64,000 nucleotides of DNA from Chitinophaga sedimenti (GTDB lineage: Bacteria > Bacteroidota > Bacteroidia > Chitinophagales > Chitinophagaceae): contig NZ_JAKUKA010000001.1 in the NCBI RefSeq assembly GCF_023156195.1, positions 6,139,501 to 6,203,500 of the forward strand. Reading direction: 5' to 3'. The position numbers were made by a program, and so were the translations under genes. Every line of letters starts with the position of its first letter. The stretch's first letter is position 1. Under the pieces are notes generated by a model. That model did no database searches, was not told the DNA's origin, and saw only the letters and a program-made list of their open reading frames with translations. Shown piece by piece: positions 18,114 through 33,815 of the stretch.

Positions 18114-21100
18114 ATGCTAACCCCGGTATCCTTCATGCGGAAGCGGAGCGCCATTGTGTTGATGGTGATTTTGTGTATCCTGGGCGCCGCATTTTCCATC
18201 TATTATTTCCACTACGTGCCTGGAAACAGGCAACGGTTACACCGCTATGGGTTTACCACACTGGAACGTATCAGTGAAAATATCATAGCGCGTAATAAAG
18301 ACCTGGCGCAGTTATTCAGCAATGAGCGGCTTGTTACGCGTGCACTCGCGAATATTGGCGGAGAGTGTGTGGCAGACAATACAACAACGCCCGGACTTAC
18401 AGCAGACCATCGCTTTAGCTACCGACGTGATAAAGATAGTTTGTGCAAAGTGAATACAAAGGCGGTATTGTCGCCCATTCTCAGCTTCCGGCACGAGTTG
18501 TTTAGTCACTACCTGCTGTTGTATAAAACAGGCAGCAGTACTACGCTGGCCTATGCAGATGATGGGCTGGGCGCCGATGCACAGGTGGCGGCGGATAGTC
18601 TCGGGGCATTAACCAACAGGCATCCGTTTGCCCAGATCTCCACGGTATCACTGAACGGCGAAACCTATCAACTGTTTACGCATCCCTTTTTACTCGGCGA
18701 GCAGCAAATGGTGTTATGTGGATTGGTGCCCAACAGCAATTACGACAGCCGCCTGCGCGATATCCCCATATCATTTATATACCCGTTGGTAATCTTATTG
18801 ATTTTCGTGCTGATCTGCCTGCCCTTTGCCCGCGTGTACCTCATTGGCCGCGGCGAGCGTACCGGGTTTGGCGACGCACTCGGCATCGCGGTATCTGTAT
18901 TCATCGGGATGGCACTCACCGCCACCATCGTTATACAGGTGCTGTTACTGTCCAGCGGCAACCAGCGCGCGGAAGCACAAATGGCTACACTGTCGGACAG
19001 TATTAAACATGACTTCCATGCAGAATTGCAGTTGATGTATAATAAGCTAAAGGCGATCGACCAGTTGCCGGATTCGCTGTTGCGGAGCCAGCGCGGTACG
19101 GCGCCTTACACGATTACCGTGGCAAACAAGGGAACACTCCGCCATTACCGCGATCCGTTGCCCGGCTTTTTTAATTACGACCGGGTATTCTGGGGCGACA
19201 GGGAAGGACGGCAGGCGATTTTTGCGAACAGTGGTTGGGGAGCAAATGTGTCGTCTAATGTAAATCTGAACGACCGGCAATACTATCGCTACTTCCGTTT
19301 ACGGGAACCTTCATCTGAAGAAGCCGACTTTTGGGTAGAAACCGTGAACAGCTGGGCGCTGGGCGACTTCCGTCTGAACATGGCTATACGCAGCAGGCGC
19401 CCGGATATGGTTACCGCCGTAATGTCATCACGCATGTACTCAGTTACCAATGTGATCATGCCACCCGGTTACCAGTTCTGCCTGATCAATGCGGAAGGGG
19501 ATGTGATCCTCCATTCGCAGGAGGCCCGCAGCCTGAAGGAAAATATCCTGGAAGAATCGGGCAACAGCCGTGAACTGCGGGAAGCCATCTCCAGCCGGCA
19601 GAACGCGAAGATCCGCAACATACAATGTTATGGTGCTAATCATACCTTGTTCATTCATGCGCTCAGCGGACTCCCTTACTATCTCGTTATTTTGCACGAC
19701 AGCAATTATATAGTACCACTGAACATGCGCATCCTGCTATTCGCGCTGATGTTTACCACTTTGTTATGTGCGTTCATCCTCGGTATGCTGTTCTTATTGC
19801 GTTCAGGTACCCTGCGTATTTCCTGGCTGTTCCCGGTGATGCGGTATTTCTCATGGGCAGTGCCGCGGCCCTCCATGTTGCGGTTGTACGATTTCGGGAG
19901 CATTTTCCTGCTGATTTATATGCTGCTGTTATTGTTCCCGAATATTCATTCCGATCCCGGCCGGCAGTTCAGTAATGACCACACCACGTTAGTGCTGGTG
20001 ATGCTGGCGCCCATCAATGCCATGCTGGTACTGCACGTGTACCGGCTGCGTTACTGGAGCCGGAGAGCCGCTGTCCCGGCGAACGCCGCCGCCGCCGCCG
20101 TTATATTTTATGGCCGCTGGTTCTTGGTGTCCTGTGTGCATGCATGATGGTGCGTCTGACCGGTTTGCCCGGCGGCGTACCTGCAGGGCGGGTGGGCCTG
20201 TACCAGCTCGGGATCAGCTTATTGATGTTATGGCTGTGGAAAGACCGGTTAAAGAAAAACTGGGTGGAAAACCCGGAAGCGCATGTCATCAAAAGGGCGC
20301 CAGCCTCCTGGCTATACCGTTACTCCATGTTTGTGATGCTGCTCGCGCTGTTCTTTTCCGCTATGCCGGTGAGCATTTTCACCTGGTTTGCACATAGCCA
20401 TGAATTAACGCAGGCGGTAAAAAAACAGCAGTTGTTTATGGCAAAACGATTTAACGAACGTCTGCCTGCCGTGATGGAGCAGGTTAAAAATACGTATAAC
20501 GGCCGCCTGGATACGATTAACAGGGCGTACAACAGCTGGTTATACCGGCAAGGCATATACGGTGTTTGTGAAGATCAGTTTACCGGGGTGAGGCTATCGC
20601 CCGGGCAGGTAAAAAAATGCTAGGCCGCGGCAGCGCTACCGTATTGAACCGGCGTATCTCGCAGGACTTTTACCTTTCAGTAGCCGATCTGCTCAGTTCC
20701 GCTTATTACGATCCGATCAAGTTTCCCGCGCTGAAGGCGGAGTCGTCCGATGGGGCCTGGTTCTGGCTGATGGACGATAAACAGCGGCGTATCGATTTCT
20801 ATATGAAGGAAAAGCCCGTTATTGCCGATTCCACCACGGCCAGCCGTATGCTGTACATCAATTCCACGCCGGGGCCTCGTTACTATGTGATCGGCCGGCA
20901 GGGTCCCGCGCTGATACTTATCCTGATCGTACTTTGTATACTGGGCGGTATGTTCAGCCTGTTCAGCAGCACGGTGTCACGCCTTTTCCTTTTGCGCTTT
21001 ATCAGGGTGGAGGATTTTAAGGCCAGTAACAGCCTGGCCGAAAACCCCAACATCTATAAAATGGAGAAAGAAGTGCTGGACGAGCTGGAAGCGCGCCGTG

Positions 21101-21528
21101 GCGAGTTTGAGGCCGACTGGGAACTGTGCTCCCGTGAAGAATGCCTGGTGCTGATGGATTTGGCGCATGACGGATTGGTGAATTACAACAATACCCGCGA
21201 GTTGAAATCGCTGATAGCGAGGCAACTGGTTATATATGAAGATGAGCAGTTCATGATCGTCGACTATGCGTTCCGCCGCTTCCTGGTGGAAAAGCGCCGT
21301 GCGGGAGAAGAAGCTGCGTTGCGCAAGAAAGTGAAATCCACCAGCGTATGGGAAGCGCTGCGCACGCCGCTGCTGATTACCGTGATGGCCATTGCCATTT
21401 TTATATTCCTGACGCAGGACGAAGTATCGCGCAAGATCGGTGCACTGATAACAACGGCGAGCACGGCGCTACCGTTACTTACGCGCTTATTATGGGCGCG
21501 CGCGGATAAGCCGGCGGGGGATGCGTGA
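18114..21528 (+). CDS. Very large multi-pass membrane protein with Cache-like sensor domain, no known output domain, frameshifted
   Basis: Once two missing bases are restored (in the GCC-repeat tract near 20070-20100, and an A from the A-run at 20610), this is one protein of about 1,138 residues. It has a single N-terminal helix and an extracytoplasmic domain with few similarities. Two helices and a second periplasmic domain follow, with Cache/PAS-like GYQFCLINAEGDVILHSQEAR. Then come a cluster of about six helices, a third periplasmic domain, another helix, a cytoplasmic segment (ECLVLMDLAHDGLVNYNN...) resembling a winged helix, and two final helices. I see no kinase, GGDEF, HAMP or methyl-accepting domain. 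I do not recognise the family. It sits in the nusG-rplK insertion, beside the ART-like gene. Confidence 0.6.
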
Positions 21529-21671
21529 AAAAAAAGGAGATGATACCCTTCAGCGGCGGAATGGGTATTAAACCAAGCGCGTACTTGGAAAATGTTGGGT
21601 ATTTCCGTAAATTTGCAATGCTATTGTAAAAATCCACCCATTTAGCAAAAAGGATGCCGGGACACAAAATC

Positions 21672-21704
21672 TTTTTGTGAATTTATTAAATATACCTACC
21701 TTTG
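21672..21704 (+). promoter_or_regulatory. Promoter of the rplK operon (TTTTTG-N19-TACCTTTG)
   Basis: TTTTTG at 21672 and TACCTTTG at 21697-21704 are separated by 19 bp, followed by CATCCCC. This gives the rplKAJL-rpoBC operon its own start after the insertion. Confidence 0.78.
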
Positions 21705-21713
21705 CATCCCCGT

Positions 21714-21764
21714 AAAAGGTCTTTTGAAGACTTTTTCGACTTGGGAGTGGCCGTTAAAAGCCAC
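21714..21764 (+). promoter_or_regulatory. Structured rplK leader: attenuator-like hairpin and possible L1 target
   Basis: GTCTT/AAGAC with flanking A and T runs forms a terminator-like hairpin (21714-21736). A second hairpin, GTGGC/GCCAC (21747-21764), follows GGGAG, reminiscent of L1-binding leaders. L1 autogenously represses the rplK-rplA mRNA in several bacteria. The assignment here rests on position and shape only. Confidence 0.4.
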
Positions 21765-21790
21765 GTTTTCACCAAATTAAAACTCAAATA

Positions 21791-22233
21791 ATGGCAAAAG
21801 AGATCGCAACGTACGTGAAATTGCAGGTTAAAGGCGGCCAGGCCAACCCTGCACCTCCGATTGGTCCTGCATTAGGTTCCAAAGGTGTGAACATCATGGA
21901 GTTCTGCAAACAGTTCAATGCCCGCACCCAGGATAAAATGGGTAAAGTGTTGCCTGTTGTGCTGACTGTTTACACTGACAAATCTTTCGACTTCGTAATC
22001 AAAACTCCTCCGGCTGCCGTACAGCTGCTGGAAGTCGCCAAAATTCAGTCTGGTTCTAAAGAACCTAACCGTAGCAAGGTGGGCAAAGTTTCTGGACTAA
22101 CATCGAAGCTATTGCAAAAGACAAAATGCCCGATCTGAACTGCTTCACACTGGAAAGCGCTATGAAAATGGTAGCTGGTACAGCTCGCAGCATGGGTATC
22201 ACTGTTGATGGTAAAGCTCCCTGGGAGAACTAA
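21791..22233 (+). CDS. rplK: Ribosomal protein uL11, one frameshift
   Basis: This 50S protein of the GTPase-associated centre binds 23S rRNA and is needed for stringent factor activation. About 147 residues are expected. The first 100 codons read perfectly ([24 protein letters not shown]). A base is missing at 22092 (TCCTGG read as TCTGG). Restoring it gives [21 protein letters not shown] and the conserved [12 protein letters not shown] end. An essential single-copy gene cannot be broken here, so this is most likely a read error. It is the first gene of the L11 operon. Confidence 0.93.
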
Positions 22234-22261
22234 TTGTCTAATCCTTTAAAAAACAGAAAAA

Positions 22262-22951
22262 ATGGCAACGAAGAAAAGAAAGATTGCTGACGCGAAGGTG
22301 GACAAAAACAAACAATACAGCCTGAAAGAAGCTGCCACCCTTGTTAAAGACATCAACACTACTAAATTCGACAGCTCTGTCGATTTACATATCCGCTTAG
22401 GCGTTGATCCTAAGAAAGCTGACCAGGCTATCCGTGGTTCCGTAACGCTTCCCCACGGTACTGGTAAAACCAAACGCGTACTGGTACTGTGTACTCCTGA
22501 CAAGGAGGCCGATGCTAAAGGCGCTGGTGCAGATTTCGTAGGTCTGGATGAGTTTATTTCCAAAATCGAGTCTGGCTGGACCGATGTAGACGTTATCGTT
22601 GCTACACCGTCTGTAATGCCTAAGATCGGTAAACTGGGTAAAATTCTCGGTCCCCGCAACCTGATGCCGAACCCTAAAACAGGTACTGTAACGAACGATG
22701 TTGCAGCTGCTGTTAACGAGGTTAAAGGCGGTAAAATCACCTTTAAAGTGGATAAAGCTGGTATCATTCACGCTTCTATCGGTCGTGTTTCCTTCACTGC
22801 AGAGAAAATCGAGCAGAACTCACAGGAACTGATCAACGCGCTGATCCGCCTGAAACCTTCTACTGCTAAAGGTACTTACCTGAAAGGTTTGTCCATGGCT
22901 GCTACAATGAGCCCTGGTATTGCAATTGACACTAAATCTGTTCAAAACTAA
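22262..22951 (+). CDS. rplA: Ribosomal protein uL1
   Basis: This 50S stalk protein and translational repressor of its own operon has 229 residues and is complete. It carries the L1 signature [16 protein letters not shown] and the [19 protein letters not shown] region. The gene follows rplK by 28 bp. Lesion-free. Confidence 0.96.
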   Translation: MATKKRKIADAKVDKNKQYSLKEAATLVKDINTTKFDSSVDLHIRLGVDPKKADQAIRGSVTLPHGTGKTKRVLVLCTPDKEADAKGAGADFVGLDEFISKIESGWTDVDVIVATPSVMPKIGKLGKILGPRNLMPNPKTGTVTNDVAAAVNEVKGGKITFKVDKAGIIHASIGRVSFTAEKIEQNSQELINALIRLKPSTAKGTYLKGLSMAATMSPGIAIDTKSVQN

Positions 22952-23028
22952 TTGATTAGGTCAGTATCGGAACGAGCGCTGGAAACAGTAGAGTAGGACC
23001 GACGATCATCAATACCAAACAAAAAGCT
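22952..23028 (+). promoter_or_regulatory. Candidate L10-leader between rplA and rplJ
   Basis: The 77-nt spacer has nested complementary segments (GGTC/GACC and TCGG/CCGA) around a CAGTAGAGTAGG purine-rich side. This is the position where L10(L12)4 binds its mRNA in other bacteria. The structure was judged by eye only. Confidence 0.35.
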
Positions 23029-23568
23029 ATGAACAAAGAACAAAAAAATGATGTGATCGAGCTGCTGAAAAGCAAGTTCACTCAATATAACAACTTCTAC
23101 ATCACCAATACCGAGTCGCTGAGCGTTGAGCAGATCAACAACCTGCGCAGGACTTGTTTCGACAAACAGGTGGAAATGAAGGTGGCTAAAAACACCCTCA
23201 TTAAGAAAGCCCCGGAGTCACTGGACAGCGAAAAATACACTGGCGTTTACGAAGCGCTGCATGGTGTAACTGCCCTGATGTTCTCTGACAGCCCGAAAGA
23301 GCCTGCATTGATCATCTCTGCATTCCGCAAAGCAAATGCTAAACTGGAAAAACCTGTACTGAAAGCTGCATTCGTAGCTGACGAGGTTTACCTGGGCGAC
23401 AACCAGCTGGTGGCGCTGACCAACATCAAAACCAAGAACGAGCTCATTGGCGAAGTACTGGGTCTGTTGCAATCTCCTGCAAAACGCGTTATCGCTGCCC
23501 TGCTCGAGAAAGGCAAGAAAGAAGAAGGTGGCGCCGTTGCAGAAGCAGAAGCTCCTGCAGCCGAGTAG
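23029..23568 (+). CDS. rplJ: Ribosomal protein uL10
   Basis: This base of the L7/L12 stalk on the 50S subunit has 179 residues. The N-terminal rRNA-binding domain (NFYITNTESLSVEQINNLRR ... KVAKNTLIKKA) is followed by a C-terminal helix that docks L12 dimers. The Ala/Glu-rich tail EAEAPAAE is typical for the phylum. Lesion-free. Confidence 0.95.
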   Translation: MNKEQKNDVIELLKSKFTQYNNFYITNTESLSVEQINNLRRTCFDKQVEMKVAKNTLIKKAPESLDSEKYTGVYEALHGVTALMFSDSPKEPALIISAFRKANAKLEKPVLKAAFVADEVYLGDNQLVALTNIKTKNELIGEVLGLLQSPAKRVIAALLEKGKKEEGGAVAEAEAPAAE

Positions 23569-23680
23569 TTACCGGGGCCGCGGCCTGATGAGGGCAACGG
23601 CTTACAACATTGGCTTCCAAGTCAAAATATAAATTTTCGTTTTTAACAACATTTACAAAACATTACAAAAAATACATAAA

Positions 23681-24055
23681 ATGGCAGACGTAAAATCTTT
23701 AGCCGAACAATTAGTAGGCCTGACTGTTAAGGAAGTGCAGGAACTCGCAGACGTTCTGAAGAACGAATATGGTATTGAACCTGCTGCTGCTGCAGTTGTT
23801 GTAGCTGCTGGTGGTGGCGACGGCGGTGCTGCTGCTGAAGAAAAAACTTCTTTCAACGTTATCCTGAAAGCTGCTGGTGCTAGCAAACTGAACGTTGTGA
23901 AAGTGGTAAAAGATCTGACTGGCCTCGGTCTGAAAGAAGCTAAAGAACTGGTAGACGGTGCTCCGAAAGCAGTTAAAGAAGGCGTAAACAAGGCAGAAGC
24001 AGAAGATCTGAAAGCCAAGCTCACAGAAGCTGGTGCTGAAGTAGAAATTCAGTAA
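23681..24055 (+). CDS. rplL: Ribosomal protein bL12
   Basis: This flexible stalk protein recruits translation GTPases and has 124 residues. The N-terminal dimerisation domain is followed by an Ala/Gly hinge ([21 protein letters not shown]). The C-terminal factor-binding domain has [31 protein letters not shown]. High codon bias; no lesion. Confidence 0.96.
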   Translation: MADVKSLAEQLVGLTVKEVQELADVLKNEYGIEPAAAAVVVAAGGGDGGAAAEEKTSFNVILKAAGASKLNVVKVVKDLTGLGLKEAKELVDGAPKAVKEGVNKAEAEDLKAKLTEAGAEVEIQ

Positions 24056-24083
24056 TTCTTTGCTTAACGAGATACATCTTATA

Positions 24084-24116
24084 AAGGTCAAAAGTGCTTC
24101 TGGCACTTTTGGCCTT
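24084..24116 (+). terminator. rplL-rpoB intercistronic hairpin (attenuator)
   Basis: A 14-bp stem (one G-U pair) with a 5-nt loop has no long T-run after it. It sits where many bacteria have a partial terminator that lowers rpoBC relative to rplJL. Confidence 0.65.
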
Positions 24117-24275
24117 ATTCCCTTTGGGAATGTGTCTTTTTCGAGGGTCAAAAGGGGGAATTTACACATCGTGAATTGACGTTCGAGGGTTGGAAACACA
24201 TCTTTGGATGTATTTTGGCAAAGAATCCTTAATTTCCCCTAATCTTACAAGTCATATTAACTGCTAACTACGAAT

Positions 24276-27200
24276 ATGTCTCTAAAAAAAAGCCCAAACT
24301 AGCGAAAGAGTAAATTTTGGAAAGATCAAACAAGTTGCTGAGACACCGGATCTGTTGGCTATCCAAATCCAATCTTTCAAGGATTTCTTCCAATTAGAAA
24401 CCACACCAGACAAGCGTAACAACGAAGGCCTTTTCAAAGTATTTAAAGAGAATTTCCCGATTACTGATACCAGAAATATCTTTAACCTGGAGTTCCTTGA
24501 CTATTTCGTAGATCCTCCGCGTTACACGATCGAAGAGTGTATCGAACGTGGTCTTACATATTCCGTGCCGTTGAAAGCCAAACTGCGTTTGAGCTGTAAC
24601 GACGAAGAGCACGTGGATTTCCAGACTATCGTACAGGATGTGTTTCTGGGCAATATTCCATACATGACCCCAAGGGGTACCTTCGTGATCAATGGCGCTG
24701 AGCGTGTAGTTGTTTCCCAGCTGCATCGTTCTCCTGGTGTATTCTTTGGTCAATCCGTGCATCCTAACGGCACCAAGATCTACTCTGCAAGGGTGATCCC
24801 TTTCAAAGGCGCCTGGATGGAGTTTGCGACAGACATCAACAACGTGATGTACGCGTACATCGACCGTAAGAAGAAATTCCCGGTTACCACGTTGCTGAGG
24901 GCTATTGGCTACGAAACCGATAAAGACATCCTCCAGCTCTTCGGCATGGCGGATGAGGTGAAGGCAGACAAGAAAAGCCTTGAGAAATATGCCGGCAAAA
25001 AGCTGGCTGCCCGTGTGTTGAGAAGCTGGGTAGAAGATTTCGTGGATGAAGACACCGGCGAGGTGGTGAGCATCGAAAGGAATGAAATCATGCTGGAGCG
25101 CGATTCCATCTGGACGAAGCCAACATCGAAACCATCGTGGATATGGACGTGAAATCTGTTTTCGTGCAGAAAGAAGAAGTGAGCGGCGATTTCTCCATCA
25201 TCTACAACACATTAAATAAGGATACATCGAACTCCGAGCTGGAAGCCGTTCAGCACATCTACCGCCAGCTGCGCGGTGCCGATGCGCCGGATGATGAAAC
25301 AGCAAGGGGCATCATTGATAAATTGTTCTTCTCCGACAAGCGTTATGACCTCGGTGATGTAGGCCGTTATAAGATCAACAGGAAACTGGGTCTGCCTACG
25401 CCGCTGGACATGAAAGTGCTGACGAAAGACGACATCATTTCCATCATCAAATACCGGTACAACTCACCAACGGTAAGGCCGAGATCGACGATATCGATCA
25501 CCTGTCTAACCGCCGGGTACGTACGTGGGCGAACAGCTGTACGCTCAGTTTGGTGTGGGCCTGGCCCGTATGGCGCGTACCATCCGTGAAAGGATGAACG
25601 TAAGGGATAACGAGGTGTTTACACCGGTAGACCTGATTAACGCGAGAACACTGTCTTCCGTAATCAACTCCTTCTTCGGTACTTCACAGTTGTCTCAGTT
25701 CTGGACCAGACCAACCCGCTGTCGGAAATCACGCACAAACGTCGTATCTCCGCACTCGGACCCGGTGGTCTGAGCCGTGAGCGTGCAGGCTTTGAGGTGC
25801 GTGACGTACACTACTCCCACTACGGTCGTTTGTGTACCATCGAAACACCGGAAGGTCCGAACATCGGTCTGATCTCCACCCTGTGCGTACACGCGATGGT
25901 AAATGAGATGGGCTTTATCGAAACTCCATACCGCAAGGTAAAAGACGGTAAAGTAGACATGCATAAAGTGGAATACCTGAGCGCCGAGGAAGAGGACAGC
26001 GTGAAAATCGCACAGGCCAACGCTCCCCTGGACGAAAAAGGTTTATTCGTAAATGATAAAGTGAAATCCCGCGAAACCGGTGATTTCCCGATCCTCGATA
26101 AAGACGAAGTTGAATACATGGACGTTGCTCCGAACCAGATCGTAGGTTTGAGCGCATCCCTGATTCCGTTCCTCGAGCACGATGACGCCAACCGTGCGTT
26201 GATGGGATCGAACATGCAACGCCAGGCAGTTCCGCTGATCGCACCGCAGGTGCCGATCGTAGGTACAGGTCTGGAAGCGAAAGCTGCCCGCGACAGCCGT
26301 CTGCAGATCACTGCTGAAGGTAAAGGTGTGGTAGAATTCGTAGATGCAAACGAAATTCACGTTCGCTACGAGCGCGACGAGATGCAGAAGCTGGTAAGCT
26401 TCGAGGACGATCTGAAGATCTACCGACTCACCAAATTCGTGAAAACGAACCAGAGCACCTGTATCAACTTACGTCCCGCAGTGAAGAAAGGACAGCGCCG
26501 GAATTTGGTGACTTCCTGACCGAAGGTTATGCTACCCGTGGTGGTGAGCTGGCCCTGGGCCGTAACCTGAAAGTGGCGTTCATGCCATGGAAGGGGTACA
26601 ACTTCGAGGATGCGATCGTAATCTCTGAGCGTGTTGCTAAAGAAGACTGGTTTACTTCTATTCATATCGATGAGTATGAACTGGAAGTACGCGATACTAA
26701 ACTGGGTGAAGAAGAACTGACCCCGGATATCCCGAACGTGAGCGAAGAGGCTACCAAAGACCTCGACCAGAACGGTATCATCCGTGTTGGTGCGCACATT
26801 AAAGAAGGTGATATCCTGATCGGTAAAATCACTCCGCGTGGTGAGTCTGATCCTTCTCCGGAAGAAAAACTGTTAAGAGCAATCTTCGGTGATAAAGCTT
26901 CCGATGCGAAAGATGCTTCCCTGAAGGCGCCCCCTCTACTGAAGGTGTGGTGATCGACAAGAAACTGTTCTCTCGTGCCAAGAAAGATAAGAACTCTAAA
27001 ACACGTGAAAAAGCATCGCTGGAAAAACTGGAAAAAGTTCACCAGAAGAACGAAGAAGACCTGATGGAAGTGTTGATGGGTAAACTGTTAACGCTGCTGA
27101 AAGATAAAACTTCACAGGGTGTGAGCAACACTTACGGTGAGGTGATCATCTCCAAGGGCTCTAAGTTCTCTCAGAAGAACCTGACCAACATCGATTTCCA

Positions 27201-28080
27201 GAATGTGCATCCGCTGGGCTGGACAACAGACGACCAGACGAATGAGCAGATCAACATCCTGCTGCATAACTACAATATCAAGTATAACGAAGAGCTGGGC
27301 CGTTACAAACGTGAGAAATTCAACATTTCTATCGGTGACGAGTTACCTGCAGGTGTACTGAAACTGGCGAAGGTTTACCTGGCCAGCAAACGTAAACTGA
27401 AAGTAGGTGATAAGATGGCGGGCCGCCACGGTAACAAGGGTATTGTTGCGAAAATTGTGCGTGATGAAGACATGCCGTTCCTGGAAGATGGTTCACCGGT
27501 AGATATCGTACTGAACCCGCTGGGTGTACCTTCGCGTATGAACCTCGGTCAGATTTACGAAACTGTACTGGGTTGGGCTGGTCAGAAACTGGGTGTGCGT
27601 TTCGCTACACCGATTTTCGACGGTGCTACTACCGAGGAAATTGCAGATTACATTACAGAGGCTAAATTGCCTAGCTTCGGCCATACTTACCTGAGCGACG
27701 GTGAAACCGGCGAGCGCTTCCACCAGAAGGCTACCGTAGGTATCATCTACATGCTCAAACTGAGCCACATGGTGGACGACAAAATGCACGCCCGTTCAAT
27801 CGGACCCTACTCTCTCATCACGCAACAGCCGCTGGGTGGTAAAGCCCAATTCGGTGGTCAGCGTTTCGGTGAGATGGAAGTATGGGCACTGGAAGCGTAC
27901 GGTGCATCCAACATCCTCCAGGAGTTGCTCACTATCAAGTCCGATGACATTGTTGGACGTGCAAAAGCATACGAATCTATCGTTAAAGGCGATAACATTC
28001 CGAAAGCCGGCGTACCTGAGTCCTTCAACGTATTGATCCACGAGCTGCGTGGTCTCGGTCTTGATCTGAAATTCGAATAG
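24276..28080 (+). CDS. rpoB: RNA polymerase beta subunit, about eight base losses
   Basis: This catalytic subunit of RNA polymerase is about 1,270 residues when repaired, normal for the phylum. The ATG is followed by an A-run one base short and a second loss near 24308, hiding the N-terminus. Further losses at 25110, 25454, 25701 and 26498 are all CCTGG read as CTGG or CCGG. Another is near 25520, and one is a C or T at 26935. The repaired text gives conserved blocks such as [49 protein letters not shown] and the C-terminal [20 protein letters not shown]. It is the sole rpoB and essential, so true inactivation is excluded. The rifampicin-pocket segment lies around 25690-25760, where a lesion also falls. 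Confidence 0.95.
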
Positions 28081-28168
28081 TTGAATTATAACGGCCGGCG
28101 GAAGTAACATTCCGCTGGCTGTCTATATAATCGTTCAACTATTTCTTCCTAGAATTTTCTTTAAATAA

Positions 28169-32468
<4,300 letters not shown>

Positions 32469-32504
32469 TGTTTTTTCCGACTCAAACGAGTAATGATAGA
32501 GAAG

Positions 32505-32533
32505 AAAAGGGAAGCGTTCAGCTTCTTTTTTTT
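32505..32533 (+). terminator. Intrinsic terminator after rpoC
   Basis: The hairpin GAAGC/GCTTC has a 5-nt loop and is followed by a run of eight T. It ends the rplK-rpoC operon. Confidence 0.85.
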
Positions 32534-32655
32534 ATTTTACGATATCAAGAAGTATCATAGCGGTAATAAATATCGCGACTTAACCCTCATTTATCCCAAA
32601 ACATTTTTTGCTATACTATCAAATGGCTATTTTTCGAAAAATTTATAGCAACGTC

Positions 32656-33659
32656 ATGAAAAAAAGCCTTTTACTGGCCACTGTATTAATGCCTTTAGCG
32701 ATGCAGACACAAGCGCAGTTAAAACTGGACAACTATCTTATCCCGACCGGCAAAGCCGGCGCCACGGTGGGTAAAGTTATCGCGGGCGGAAAAGCCTCCA
32801 TCAGCAGCGATACTTCCGGTTTGTTCACCATTGAGAAGAATGTGCTCAAACTGAAAAAGAATAAAGCCCTTCCCCCAGGCGCGTTTAAGTTCGATGTGGC
32901 GATTGCTGCCGGCAGCGAAAAAGGTACATTCACGCTGGTAAAGGATGAATTCCATCAAAATAAAGTAGTAGCACACCGTGGCGCGTGGAAAAATCAGCCA
33001 GGCAGCCAGAACTCTTTATCATCTCTGAAAGATGCGATCAAACTGGGTTGCGCGGGTTCTGAATTTGATGTTTGGTTGTCATCAGATGAAAAACTGGTAT
33101 TATCGCACGATCCGGAAATTGGTGGTAAAGTGGTGGAGAAAACACCGCTGGCCGAACTGCAAACCATTCAGCTGGATAACGGTGACCGCGTACCTACGTT
33201 GGAGGAATACCTGAATGAAGGCATGCAGCAGAACGGTACTAAGCTGGTTTTGGAATTGAAGCCGTCTAAAATAAGCAAAGAGCGCGGACAGCAGCTGGCT
33301 GCCGCTGCGGTGGAAATGGTGCGTGCTAAAAAGGCGCAGGGCTGGATTTTGTATATCAGCTTCGATTATGATATTCTGAAAAAGTACTGGAATTGGATCC
33401 CTATGCAAAGGTGGCTTACCTGAACGGTGAAAAATCGCCCGCACAGCTGAAAGCTGATAAAATGTGGGGATTTGACTACCAATTCGGCGTGGTGAGCAAA
33501 GACCTTAACATGATAAAAGATGCGCACAGTAAAGGCATTACCGTAAACGTATGGACCGTCAATAAACCCGAGCAAATGGACGAATTTCTGGCTGCCGGCG
33601 TGGATTTCCTGACGACCGACGAGCCTGAACTGGCGTTGGAAAAAGTAAAAAACAAGTAA
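32656..33659 (+). CDS. Secreted glycerophosphodiester phosphodiesterase family protein, one frameshift
   Basis: This is a periplasmic or exported GDPD of about 334 residues. It hydrolyses glycerophosphodiesters such as deacylated phospholipids. The start with a signal peptide (MKKSLLLATVLMPLAMQTQA) is preferred to an in-frame upstream start. Residues 22-95 form an extra beta-domain. The TIM barrel follows with AHRG at 106-109, EFD at 136-138 and SHDPEI near 150. The usual PEN segment reads GSQNS, so the metal-ligand Glu is replaced by Gln, which may alter activity. A G is missing near 33388 (DILKKVLELDPYAK restored). Confidence 0.8.
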
Positions 33660-33683
33660 GCATAAATGCCAGCAACGGTTAAG

Positions 33684-33740
33684 ATGCCGCGCTTGAAAAG
33701 ATTGTTAATAACGCTCTTTTCAAGCCCTAAGCGGCATTTT
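33684..33740 (+). terminator. Long intrinsic terminator after the GDPD gene
   Basis: Two nested inverted repeats (ATGCCGC/GCGGCAT and TTGAAAAG/CTTTTCAA) are followed by TTTT. They separate the GDPD gene from the OmpH-like gene. Confidence 0.75.
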
Positions 33741-33815
33741 AACCTTTTTTATTATTTCAAAAACCTTATTTTAGCCACTCAAAATATTTTTCAGGGTCAA
33801 AACCTACCTCTTAAC

